DNA from: CAIPBY01 sp041671305
Lineage (GTDB): Bacteria; Patescibacteriota; Patescibacteriia; 2-01-FULL-39-33
Assembly (NCBI GenBank): GCA_041671305.1
Contig: JBAZBX010000007.1
Coordinates: 1 to 35,147, forward strand
Length of the DNA: 35,147 nucleotides
Direction of reading: 5' to 3'
Shown here: positions 21,647 through 29,018 of the stretch, piece by piece
How positions within the stretch are numbered: position 1 is the stretch's first letter
Layout: each line of letters begins with the position of its first letter
The notes under the pieces: generated by a model
Told to the model about the DNA's origin: nothing
Databases searched by the model: none
What the model saw: the letters and a program-made list of their open reading frames with translations, nothing else
Made by a program: the position numbers and the translations under genes

Positions 21647-22660
21647 ATTATTCGGGCAAATTTTATAAAACTTTTATGAGTGCTGAACGACCAAAAATTA
21701 AAACAAAACCAAAGTTTGATCCAAATCATTCTGAATTAGAGTTAAACCCAGAGTTGACAAAAAGATATGCACGACTTCTCGAAGAAGCGATTGGACATAA
21801 TTTCAAGGTTGATGGAATTATTGAAATTGGATCTTACGCGAAAGGTGAAGCCGTGCCAGGATCGGATATAGACACGCGAGTTTATGTGTCTTCTCCGGAC
21901 TTTTACATCTGGCAAACATCAGGAAGTCGTTTATCAACTGCAAGACAAAAAGAAACAGAACAAAAATTTTCTGATTTTCTTAAAACAACTCAAGAAAAAC
22001 CACGTCTAACACTTGATTGGTTTGAATTTAATGATCCAACAGCCAAAAAACTTTGTGAACAACTTGGCATCAACATTGAATTTGCTTTAGCAGATCGCCG
22101 ATTTGCCGAATACGAATTACAAAACCTCGACATACTACCAAGCGCAGAACATCAATTACTTTTAGAAAGCAATCTTGTTCACGATCCCAGCGGTTTTTTG
22201 GCTAGAAAAAAATCAGGGATGGAAGGCAAAGTTTTTTCGCCATTAACTAAATTCTATCAAGAACGATATCTGGATAGTTTGCCGTTTGAAATTTATACGC
22301 ATCTGCAACCACACAAAATGGACAAATGGAAACTGGAAAAAAGCCGCCAAATTCAATGGGTTAAGTGGGCGGTTCGGTCTATCAGAGACGCAGTCGGTGC
22401 AAAATCCTACGCGCAACACGGTAAACTAATTTACAGAAAAAAAGATGTTTTAAATTTCTGTTCCGCTTTTTTACCACCCGAAGATTTCACTCTTATAGAA
22501 GAATTATATCGCTGGAAAACCGACCTAGAGATAAGAGAACAAATGGTTGACGACTTCCTCGCAAATCCCGATAAGTATTTCACAATTTTTACAGAACATA
22601 CTAAAAAACTGGAAGATATAGTAAAACGAATAAAAAATTTATAAAATTTGCCCGAATAAT
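21647..22660. repeat. 23-bp perfect inner inverted repeat of cassette 6
   Basis: The left arm 21647-21669 (starting ATTATTCGGGC) is exactly complementary to 22638-22660 (ending GCCCGAATAAT). The outer arms reach the GTTATATAAAAT core and the ACATCAGCTAAC box at lower identity. A TTTTCGTC-TGCT-GACGAAAA hairpin lies between core and left arm. Confidence 0.88.
21676..22644 (+). CDS. Nucleotidyltransferase-domain protein (cassette 6)
   Basis: The 322-aa protein has the Pol-beta-type core EIGSYAKGEAVPGSDIDTRVYV (about 50-71): GS at 52-53 and the metal-binding D64 and D66. The third acidic residue is probably in LTLDWFEF or NIEFALAD. The C-terminal half is helical (about 150-320). Aminoglycoside adenylyltransferases, well-known integron cargo, have the same core but are shorter, so an antibiotic role is only one possibility. 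Nucleotide-second-messenger or tRNA-type activities are others. The start codon follows a 23-bp perfect inverted repeat, and the matching arm overlaps its stop. Confidence 0.85.
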   Translation: MSAERPKIKTKPKFDPNHSELELNPELTKRYARLLEEAIGHNFKVDGIIEIGSYAKGEAVPGSDIDTRVYVSSPDFYIWQTSGSRLSTARQKETEQKFSDFLKTTQEKPRLTLDWFEFNDPTAKKLCEQLGINIEFALADRRFAEYELQNLDILPSAEHQLLLESNLVHDPSGFLARKKSGMEGKVFSPLTKFYQERYLDSLPFEIYTHLQPHKMDKWKLEKSRQIQWVKWAVRSIRDAVGAKSYAQHGKLIYRKKDVLNFCSAFLPPEDFTLIEELYRWKTDLEIREQMVDDFLANPDKYFTIFTEHTKKLEDIVKRIKNL

Positions 22661-22691
22661 ACTCGCTATCGCTCGCCAATTTATTTACATC

Positions 22692-22745
22692 AGCTAACAG
22701 CGTGTACGCGGTTCCCGTGAGCAGGCCGACACTCCGCTTCGCTAC
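22692..22745 (+). repeat. Half attC-like site 6 (left half only)
   Basis: ACATCAGCTAACA (22688-22700) leads to GCGTGTACGCGG, but no complementary right half with CGTTATRTG follows. It marks the distal, eroded end of the array. The following bases CTCCGCTTCGCTACG recur near 23810. Confidence 0.55.
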
Positions 22746-22770
22746 GAAAACAACGAATTAATATTTAAAT

Positions 22771-22798
22771 TTGACCCAATTTCTTAATATGGTATAAT
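22771..22798 (+). promoter_or_regulatory. Promoter of the Fic gene
   Basis: TTGACC (22771-22776), a 16-bp spacer, TATAAT (22793-22798). It lies 36 nt before the ATG. Confidence 0.75.
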
Positions 22799-22834
22799 GT
22801 AAATAACTAACTAAACCATATTAAACATTATTCT

Positions 22835-23788
22835 ATGACTTACCTATCCCCGATTATACAAACCCGTCTGGAAGAAAAACTAGCCAAACTAAACAAACTG
22901 CGTCCCCTGCCGAAATCGGCAGTGCAAAAACTGCGAGAAAAATTTCAGATTGAAATGACCTACAATTCAAATGCGATTGAAGGCAACTCTTTGACTCTGA
23001 AAGAGACATTTTTAGTCATTAACGAAGGCATTACCGTCAAAGGCAAGCCACTAAAAGATCATCTAGAAGCGAAAGACCACCATGCCGCACTGGAATATTT
23101 GTATGACTTGATAGATAGAAATAAAAAACACACCGTTTCTGAAGCGCTCATAAAAAATTTACATCAAATTATTTTACAAGAAACCGATAAAGAGTGGGCT
23201 GGCCGATATAGAAATGCTAATGTGATTATTGGCGGAGCGAAACACACACCACCAGACGCGCTGCAAGTACCGCAAAAAATGCACGATTTAATTACATGGT
23301 TAAATTCGCAAAAAAACAAATTAAATATTATTGAACTTTCCGCATTATTACATCATAAATTAGTACATATTCATCCTTTTTTTGACGGCAACGGCAGAAC
23401 GGCGCGACTTACTATGAACTTATTTCTAATGCAAGCGGGATACCCGTTGGTTGTAATTATGAAAAATGATCGAAAAAAATATTATGACGTACTAGATAAA
23501 GCAGACAGCAGTAAATACGAACCATTGGTAAAATTCGTCGCTCAATCCATAGAGCGCTCACTTGATATTTATCTCAAAACTTTAACTCCCGCAACCACAA
23601 AGCAAGAAAAATCAATATTGTTAGCTGAAATAGCTAAAACCACGCCTTTTTCGGCTAAATATCTAAACTTACTAGCGAGACAGGGGAAATTAGAGGCCTA
23701 CAAAGAAGGCCGAGATTGGCTGACTTCAAAAGAAGCCATTGAACGATACATCAAAAACAGAACGAGACAACGAAAAATCTCTAGGTGA
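22835..23788 (+). CDS. Fic-family protein, probable AMPylase
   Basis: Fic proteins transfer AMP or a related group to target proteins. The 317-aa product has the active-site motif HPFFDGNGR (180-188), preceded by LLHHKLVHI. It also has an N-terminal inhibitory helix of the (S/T)xxxE(G/N) type, SNAIEG (45-50), which makes it a self-inhibited class II enzyme. The C-terminal 60 residues (PATTKQEKSILLAEIAK... LARQGKLEAYKEGRDWL) look like a small DNA-binding or winged-helix domain. It starts with MTYLSPII and has its own promoter. It lies just after the cassette array and is flanked by a 20-bp direct repeat at 22732 and 23810. Confidence 0.92.
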   Translation: MTYLSPIIQTRLEEKLAKLNKLRPLPKSAVQKLREKFQIEMTYNSNAIEGNSLTLKETFLVINEGITVKGKPLKDHLEAKDHHAALEYLYDLIDRNKKHTVSEALIKNLHQIILQETDKEWAGRYRNANVIIGGAKHTPPDALQVPQKMHDLITWLNSQKNKLNIIELSALLHHKLVHIHPFFDGNGRTARLTMNLFLMQAGYPLVVIMKNDRKKYYDVLDKADSSKYEPLVKFVAQSIERSLDIYLKTLTPATTKQEKSILLAEIAKTTPFSAKYLNLLARQGKLEAYKEGRDWLTSKEAIERYIKNRTRQRKISR

Positions 23789-23906
23789 TAGAAATGAGTA
23801 TAAAATTTTCTCCGCTCCGCTACGAAAACGATTTATTCGGAATGATAAAATCGCTCTTAAAAAACAACAATGCCTCATAGAAAAATAATCTAATTAAGTT
23901 ACATTT

Positions 23907-24122
23907 ATGCAAAAATCAAAAATATTAGGAATTTTAATGATTTTCTCGGCCATAATTCTCGCGACCCTAGTAATTGGATATGCTGTTTTATTTTCTATTT
24001 TTGGAATCAATTCCGGTGGATCATTTCTAATGATCACTCCCCTGCTCATAATCGCTATTGCCCTAATCATAGCCTTATCTTTTCTTTTACGTGCAGGAAT
24101 TAAACAAATAAAAAATAAATAA
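23907..24122 (+). CDS. Small two-span membrane protein
   Basis: The 71-aa protein has two hydrophobic segments, about 8-30 and 40-62, joined by FGINSGGSF, and a basic C-terminus (GIKQIKNK) that should stay cytoplasmic. No motif identifies a family. It is 21 nt upstream of the anchored metallophosphoesterase gene and could be co-transcribed, perhaps as a membrane partner. Function unknown. Confidence 0.6.
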   Translation: MQKSKILGILMIFSAIILATLVIGYAVLFSIFGINSGGSFLMITPLLIIAIALIIALSFLLRAGIKQIKNK

Positions 24123-24143
24123 TAATTTTAACATTGCTTCATT

Positions 24144-25481
24144 ATGAAAAAAACAGTAAAAAATTCAATTAAAATTTTAAGTGCAATTATTATCATTATT
24201 GCGGTGTTTTCTATTGCATTTGTATCGTACAATAAATTAAATCCAGCTAGCCCAACAGACCCCTTCACAAATAAAGGGGGCGAGAAAAATATGATAGTTG
24301 TTCTCAGCGACCTTCATCTTGGTGCCGACATCTCTTATGCAGAATTCAACAAAAATACTCCCTCTCTCCAAAAGCTACTCAAACAGATCAGTACGTCGCC
24401 AAACGTCAAGGAACTTGTTATCGCTGGAGATCTGCTGGATGAATGGTTTGTGCCAGCAACAATAAATACTTATGCCGGAAAAGATCAGCGTGATTTTGTG
24501 CAACGTATTGCGGCAACAAACAAAGGCGTAATTAATGCTTTTAACAGTATAATTCAAGACGGAAAAATTTTGGTCACCTATGTTCCCGGAAATCATGATC
24601 TGACAATTACTGCGGAAAATATTGACCTTATTCTCCCGGGAATAAATCAAGTGCGAGATAAGGAACAGGGCTTAGGCACATACTCACCAGCTGATTATCC
24701 CAAAATAGCTATTGAGCACGGTCATCGTTACAATTTTTTCTGCGCGCCAGATCCGATTTCCAACCAAGATATTGCGCCGGGAACTATAATGCCTCCGGGA
24801 TACTTTTTTACAAGAATAGCTGCCCTCCATGTGCTACAAAAATACCCACAACCGGGCGATACTTTGAGAGTTGTTACCCCGAATACTTCTGGTAATGCCA
24901 GCCAAGACTCATTATTTGCCTACTTTAAGCTCTGGGAATGGGCGATTAATTATCTGCCAATAGAAAACAAATTTAATGAAAAAATCATTGTGACAAACGT
25001 TAATGGATTCACAAAGACATATGCGGTTAATGATCTAATTCCTTATCAGCTAACAGCCGGTGGTAAACTGAATGTAAATCTCTTCAAGGGAATTCAAGAT
25101 ACATGGAACCAAAGACAAGTCCTTAATCATGTGGCTGTAAATATTCCTGTAGATCAAGCGATTGCAAAGGCTTCTTCTGCCGAGGAGACGGATAATCAGG
25201 CAAAAGTACAGTATTTTATGAACCCTAATTCTGATAAGAGGATCGTCATTTTTGGACATACCCATGTTGCAAAAATTAGTTCGTCCAATAATTATAACGG
25301 GCAAAAATCAATCTATGCAAACTCTGGAACATGGATTGACCATAATCCGAATCTGACAACCATGAATTTCATTGTCATAACACCACAAGATACTAAAGCA
25401 TCTTCGCAAACCTATGTTAAGCTTTATAATTTTGAAGGTGAAGTTGTAACGAAAATGGCCGAAGATTCCTTGCACTATTAA
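24144..25481 (+). CDS. Membrane-anchored calcineurin-like metallophosphoesterase
   Basis: The 445-aa protein has an N-terminal membrane anchor (about 8-28) followed by a Ser/Thr/Pro linker, so the enzyme faces outward. Metal-binding motifs come in family order: SDLHLGAD (55-62), GDLLDEW (about 93), GNHDLT (about 148), then EHGHRYN (about 190) and GHTHVAK (about 372). The GHTH motif completes the two-metal site. A long insert (about 200-360) separates the last two motifs. The substrate is not predictable; nucleotides or phosphate esters are possible. The following pgeF gene is 19 nt away. Confidence 0.87.
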   Translation: MKKTVKNSIKILSAIIIIIAVFSIAFVSYNKLNPASPTDPFTNKGGEKNMIVVLSDLHLGADISYAEFNKNTPSLQKLLKQISTSPNVKELVIAGDLLDEWFVPATINTYAGKDQRDFVQRIAATNKGVINAFNSIIQDGKILVTYVPGNHDLTITAENIDLILPGINQVRDKEQGLGTYSPADYPKIAIEHGHRYNFFCAPDPISNQDIAPGTIMPPGYFFTRIAALHVLQKYPQPGDTLRVVTPNTSGNASQDSLFAYFKLWEWAINYLPIENKFNEKIIVTNVNGFTKTYAVNDLIPYQLTAGGKLNVNLFKGIQDTWNQRQVLNHVAVNIPVDQAIAKASSAEETDNQAKVQYFMNPNSDKRIVIFGHTHVAKISSSNNYNGQKSIYANSGTWIDHNPNLTTMNFIVITPQDTKASSQTYVKLYNFEGEVVTKMAEDSLHY

Positions 25482-25500
25482 GAGGTTTTTATGCTAAACA

Positions 25501-26253
25501 ATGTCAATATTCACATACTCCGTTACATCAATGAATAAGAATTTTCTCAAACACATGGGATTTCAGTCTAATAAAATAAAATGGGGATTGTCTGAAAAAT
25601 CTGATGGCGCCATGAACATAAGGTTGCCTATTTTAGACGAGCAGTGCTTACAGAATAGGAGAATTTATTTTAGTAAATTGGGCATAGACACAAATAACAT
25701 AGTATCAGCTAATTTGATTCATGAGACCAACATTGCGGCGGTTGACGAGAAAGATAAGGGTCAAATTATTCTTAATACTGACGGATTGATAACAGACAAA
25801 CAAAACATTTTTCTGACTGTCACAGTTGGAGATTGCTTGCCCATATATTTTTTTGATGAGAGAAAGATGGTTATCGGCCTGGCTCATGCGGGATGGCGTG
25901 GTGTCGTAAAAAATATCTCCGCATCACTGGTCAACAAAATGACCGCTGAATTTGGATCAAGTCCGGCAGATATCTCGGTTTATGTTGGTCCGCATTTACA
26001 AAAATGCCATTTTGAAATAAAAGATGATATTGTGTCGCAATTTGACAATAATTTTATTTCCCAAGAAGATAGCATTATTAAAGTTGATTTATTGTCTATG
26101 CTTAAACAGCAACTCTCGTCACTTGGCATAAGACCAGAGAACATCAGTTCAAGTGATGAGTGTACATATTGCAATACTGAGAAATATTTTTCATACCGCA
26201 GAGATAAGCCGGATAAGGTTCAATCAATGATTGCCTACATAGGGATAATTTAA
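25501..26253 (+). CDS. pgeF: PgeF/YfiH (DUF152) purine nucleoside phosphorylase-like protein
   Basis: PgeF family (old name: laccase domain protein) proteins act on purine nucleosides or edit peptidoglycan muropeptides. The 250-aa product has the signatures TVGDCLPIYFF (about 106-116, metal-ligand Cys in GDC) and GLAHAGWRGVVKNI (about 127-140). VGPHLQKCHFEI (about 162) and a closing CTYCNTE near residue 222 follow. These ligands match the family's copper/zinc site. Length is normal. It is plus strand, between the phosphoesterase and the small nucleotidyltransferase. Confidence 0.88.
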   Translation: MSIFTYSVTSMNKNFLKHMGFQSNKIKWGLSEKSDGAMNIRLPILDEQCLQNRRIYFSKLGIDTNNIVSANLIHETNIAAVDEKDKGQIILNTDGLITDKQNIFLTVTVGDCLPIYFFDERKMVIGLAHAGWRGVVKNISASLVNKMTAEFGSSPADISVYVGPHLQKCHFEIKDDIVSQFDNNFISQEDSIIKVDLLSMLKQQLSSLGIRPENISSSDECTYCNTEKYFSYRRDKPDKVQSMIAYIGII

Positions 26254-26262
26254 TAAAAATAG

Positions 26263-26592
26263 ATGAAACAAAACATTCCAAAAAATTTAATAGCCACAAA
26301 ATACCGAAAAGAATTATGGGATAATTCTCAAAAAATAATCAAAAAAATAGAGAAAACATTGCCAATTTCCTCTGCTTATTTATTTGGCAGTTTCACCACC
26401 AAGAAAAAAAGACCCGCTGATGTGGACTTCATATTGTTACTACAAACCAAAGATAAGCCGGAATCAAAATGGTCTGTGGATATGGTAATTGCACCTCAGA
26501 ATAAACACGGCGATTCTGTATTTGAAGATGCTCAAAAATGGATGAAACAAAAATACGGATCCAAAAAATCCGCAGTTATTAAATTAAAATAA
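26263..26592 (+). CDS. Minimal nucleotidyltransferase (MNT-type)
   Basis: The 109-aa protein has the nucleotidyltransferase core SSAYLFGSFTTKKKRPADVDFILLL (about 36-60), with GS at 42-43 and D53, D55. The C-terminal part is short (QKWMKQKYGSKKSAVIKLK). Such proteins often pair with a HEPN partner as toxin-antitoxin systems, but no HEPN gene is adjacent. It begins 10 nt after the pgeF stop and probably shares its transcript. Confidence 0.8.
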   Translation: MKQNIPKNLIATKYRKELWDNSQKIIKKIEKTLPISSAYLFGSFTTKKKRPADVDFILLLQTKDKPESKWSVDMVIAPQNKHGDSVFEDAQKWMKQKYGSKKSAVIKLK

Positions 26593-26630
26593 AAACCAAA
26601 CTCACCTTTTGATAATTTTAATTATTATTA

Positions 26631-26642
26631 TCTAAATTTAGA
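26631..26642. promoter_or_regulatory. Shared operator palindrome (copy 2)
   Basis: TCTAAATTTAGA, extended here to the perfect 20-bp palindrome ATTATCTAAATTTAGATAAT (26627-26646). It ends exactly 19 bp before the -35 at 26662, the same spacing as at 9743. Centre near -61 from the predicted start. Confidence 0.65.
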
Positions 26643-26661
26643 TAATATATTGATATTACTA

Positions 26662-26690
26662 TTGACAAACTGTATTAAAAATGCTATAAT
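26662..26690 (+). promoter_or_regulatory. Consensus sigma70 promoter of the 72-aa gene
   Basis: TTGACA (26662-26667), 17 bp, TATAAT (26685-26690): a perfect consensus at both boxes. The predicted start is near 26697. Confidence 0.92.
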
Positions 26691-26724
26691 TACACGTTAT
26701 AGTAGTTTTAACCAGAACAGGAGA

Positions 26725-26755
26725 TTTGACACTGAGACCGATTCTCAGTGTCAAA
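26725..26755 (+). promoter_or_regulatory. Leader hairpin before the 72-aa gene
   Basis: The perfect 13-bp stem TTTGACACTGAGA / TCTCAGTGTCAAA with loop CCGAT is located in the mRNA leader about 28 nt after the predicted start. It has no T run, so it is not an intrinsic terminator by itself. Confidence 0.7.
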
Positions 26756-26797
26756 AACACCAAAGCGGCGCTAGGCAAGCCGCAAAGGAGACTTTCC

Positions 26798-27016
26798 ATG
26801 ACCAATGAAGAATGGCCTCCATTTCAGCCTGAGGAAGGCTGTCCAGAGGGTGTCACATTTGACTTGGACACTCTTATGGAGCCTTTTGACGCCATATCTA
26901 CAGCTCCGGATACGGAGTCGGAAGATATGGAGGCGACGGAGGTAGTGGCGGTACTGGAATCACTCGCTGAAACCGATGGCGAAAGGGAGGCTCGCCAAGC
27001 ACTCTATCTGAGTTAA
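26798..27016 (+). CDS. Small acidic protein of unknown function (72 aa)
   Basis: The ATG at 26798 is chosen because AAAGGAG (26784-26790) lies 7 nt upstream; a frame start at 26726 falls in the leader hairpin. The product is strongly acidic (rich in E, D, P and T; MTNEEWPPFQPEEGCPEGVT then DTESEDMEATEVV). It has one Cys and a C-terminal helix (GEREARQALYL). No domain is recognised. The gene is G+C-richer than its neighbours and has a consensus promoter, a palindromic operator and a strong terminator. It is laid out like the small gene pair near 9859. Confidence 0.62.
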   Translation: MTNEEWPPFQPEEGCPEGVTFDLDTLMEPFDAISTAPDTESEDMEATEVVAVLESLAETDGEREARQALYLS

Positions 27017-27037
27017 CTCGGCGACCCACAACCTTAC

Positions 27038-27075
27038 AAGCCGCGTAGATCTTCGGATCGCGCGGCTTCACTCTT
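27038..27075 (+). terminator. Terminator of the 72-aa gene
   Basis: AAGCCGCG..GATC-TTCG-GATC..GCGGCTT forms a GC-rich stem with a stable TTCG tetraloop, followed by CACTCTTTT. Its right arm ends at the last base of the uvrB stop codon on minus. Confidence 0.85.
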
Positions 27076-28927
27076 TTATAGGATCATTGCTTTCTTCCAC
27101 ATCCAATAAATTCTCAATAATTTTTTTGATACTCTCCGGCTTAATGCCGTGTTTTTTGTTATACGCTATCTGCACCTTTCTTCTGCGGTTAACTTCTTTC
27201 ATCGCCCGATCAATGGAACCGGTTATTTTGTCAGCATAGAGAATTACCTTACCACTGACATTTCTAGCTGCTCTGCCCATAATCTGAATCAGCGATGTTT
27301 CACTTCGTAGAAACCCTTCTCTGTCCGCATCCAGAATGGCCACGAGAGTCACTTCCGGCAAATCCAAACCTTCGCGCAGAAGATTAACGCCAATTAAAAC
27401 ATTAAACTTGCCTCTGCGAAAATCCATAAGTATTTCTGTGCGCGCAAAAGTCTTGGTATCAGAATGCATATAATTTGATTTCATCCCCTTTTTCTCTAGG
27501 TAACTGTGCAAATCTTCTGCCTGCTTTTTGGTAAGCGTATTGATAATTACGCGATCACCTTTGGCAATTACTTTATCCGCCTCTTGGATTATATCATCTA
27601 TCTGGCTATAATTCTTCTTTTTATCAAATACCGGACGTACTTCAATCTCCGGATCAATTAATCCGGTCGGCCGTATCACCTGCTCTATAATTTGTGACGA
27701 ATGGCGAATTTCCCAGTCACCGGGAGTGGCCGAAGTAAAAACCGTCTGACCCATTAACTTTTCAAATTCAGCAAACTTCAAGGGCCTGTTATCCAAAGCC
27801 GAGGGCATTCTCCAGCCGTATTGTATCAGCATCTCTTTTCTGCTTTTGTCACCCTCATACATTCCCCGCACTTGCGGAAGACCAATATGCGATTCATCCA
27901 TAATCAAAGTGAAATCCGGCTTGCCTTTTTTGTCCTTGGGAAAATATGAAAATAATGTATCCGGCGCTTCACCAGCCAGCTTCCCCGCCAAATGCCTGGA
28001 ATAATTCTCAATGCCATGGCAATACCCAAGGGTATGGAGCATTTCCATGTCATAGCGAGTCCGTCTTTGCAGTCTCTCTGCTTCCAAATATAGTTTTTTC
28101 TTTTCAAAGAATTTCAATCTATCTTTGAGCTCTGCTTTTATTTCTTTAATCGCATTTTCTATTTGGGGTTGAGTGGAAATGAAGTGTTTTGGCGGAAAAA
28201 TGATTAATTCTTTTTCTTCGCTTTTTATTTTCCTAGTCAAGACATCAGCAATAGAAATAGCCGATATTGTCTGATCGGACAATTCAATCCGATAAATCAC
28301 GCTATCCGAGGCAGGCATGATTTCAAAAACATCCCCGCGCACTCTGAATTTTCCTCTGGCCAATTCTCCTGTGGTTCTTTCAAATTGAATTTTTATTAAT
28401 TGCCTGATCAAATCCTGCCTGACTATAGACTGTCCCACTTCCAGATGAATTGAAGCTTCAAAATAATTCATGGGCACGCCGAGATTGTAAATGCAGGAAA
28501 CCGAAGCGACTACGATCACATCACGACGAGTGAGCAAAGCGCTAGTTGCCTGATGCCTTAACTTATCAATTTCTTGATTGATCATGGCCTCTTTTTCAAT
28601 ATAAGTATCAGAATTTGGCATATACGCTTCCGGCTGATAGTAATCATAATATGATACAAAATAATTAACGCTATTTTCCGGAAAGAAATTTTTGTACTCA
28701 CGATAAAGCTGAGCCGCCAAAGATTTATTTGGCGCCATGACCAGAACCGGACGATCAAATTCAGCTATGACATTGGCCACAGTAAAAGTCTTGCCTGATC
28801 CGGTAATTCCCAACAGGGTTTGAAATTTATCCCCTTCTTTCATTCCTTTGATCAACTTTTTAATCGCCTGTGGCTGATCGCCGGTTGGAGAAAAATTACT
28901 TTTTAATTTAAATATTTTTTCTGGCAT
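27068..28927 (-). CDS. uvrB: UvrABC system protein B, without UVR domain
   Basis: UvrB is the helicase-like damage-verification subunit that loads from UvrA and recruits UvrC. The 619-aa protein has Walker A GITGSGKT (40-47), the damage-probing beta-hairpin FVSYYDYYQPEAYMPNSDTYI (about 93-113), the helicase block DESHIGLPQ (about 345), and the C-terminal motifs TSATPGDWE, GVNLLREGLDLPEV and QIMGRAARN. Length is below the E. coli 673 aa. The protein stops shortly after KHGIKP, so the C-terminal UVR coiled-coil, which binds UvrC, is missing. The frame is intact. Confidence 0.97.
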   Translation of the reverse strand: MPEKIFKLKSNFSPTGDQPQAIKKLIKGMKEGDKFQTLLGITGSGKTFTVANVIAEFDRPVLVMAPNKSLAAQLYREYKNFFPENSVNYFVSYYDYYQPEAYMPNSDTYIEKEAMINQEIDKLRHQATSALLTRRDVIVVASVSCIYNLGVPMNYFEASIHLEVGQSIVRQDLIRQLIKIQFERTTGELARGKFRVRGDVFEIMPASDSVIYRIELSDQTISAISIADVLTRKIKSEEKELIIFPPKHFISTQPQIENAIKEIKAELKDRLKFFEKKKLYLEAERLQRRTRYDMEMLHTLGYCHGIENYSRHLAGKLAGEAPDTLFSYFPKDKKGKPDFTLIMDESHIGLPQVRGMYEGDKSRKEMLIQYGWRMPSALDNRPLKFAEFEKLMGQTVFTSATPGDWEIRHSSQIIEQVIRPTGLIDPEIEVRPVFDKKKNYSQIDDIIQEADKVIAKGDRVIINTLTKKQAEDLHSYLEKKGMKSNYMHSDTKTFARTEILMDFRRGKFNVLIGVNLLREGLDLPEVTLVAILDADREGFLRSETSLIQIMGRAARNVSGKVILYADKITGSIDRAMKEVNRRRKVQIAYNKKHGIKPESIKKIIENLLDVEESNDPIKE

Positions 28928-29018
28928 AAATTATTTTTTGGCAAACATACAAAAATCACCGCTTTTACGGCTGCACCCCAATATATCATAAAACTACTTA
29001 ATTAGCAACGAAGCGGTT

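Larger units (their letters stand above)
14109..22745 (+). mobile_element. Integron-like gene cassette array
   Basis: Seen: a divergent tyrosine recombinase, then all-plus-strand genes separated by palindromic sites at 14612, 19471, 20334, 21140 (left half only), 21560 and 22692 (left half only). Their left ends share ACATCANNTAACA (first site ACATCAGACAAC). Their right ends share CGTTATRTG (second site CGTTAAGTG) and fit the integron GTTRRRY-like core. The L-type arms within a site are complementary (for example CCAAATATCTG / CAGATATTTGG). Known: this is the integron attI-cassette-attC layout, and the cargo (methyltransferases, nucleotidyltransferase, R-M) is typical. Inferred: an active or recently active integron-like system. 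The last two sites suggest decay at the distal end. Confidence 0.72.

Noticed and set aside
14109..22745. Array explained as a set of ordinary transposons
   Set aside because: No transposase gene lies in any unit, the inverted ends differ from unit to unit, no target duplications were seen, and shared paired boxes at junctions fit attC-type sites better.
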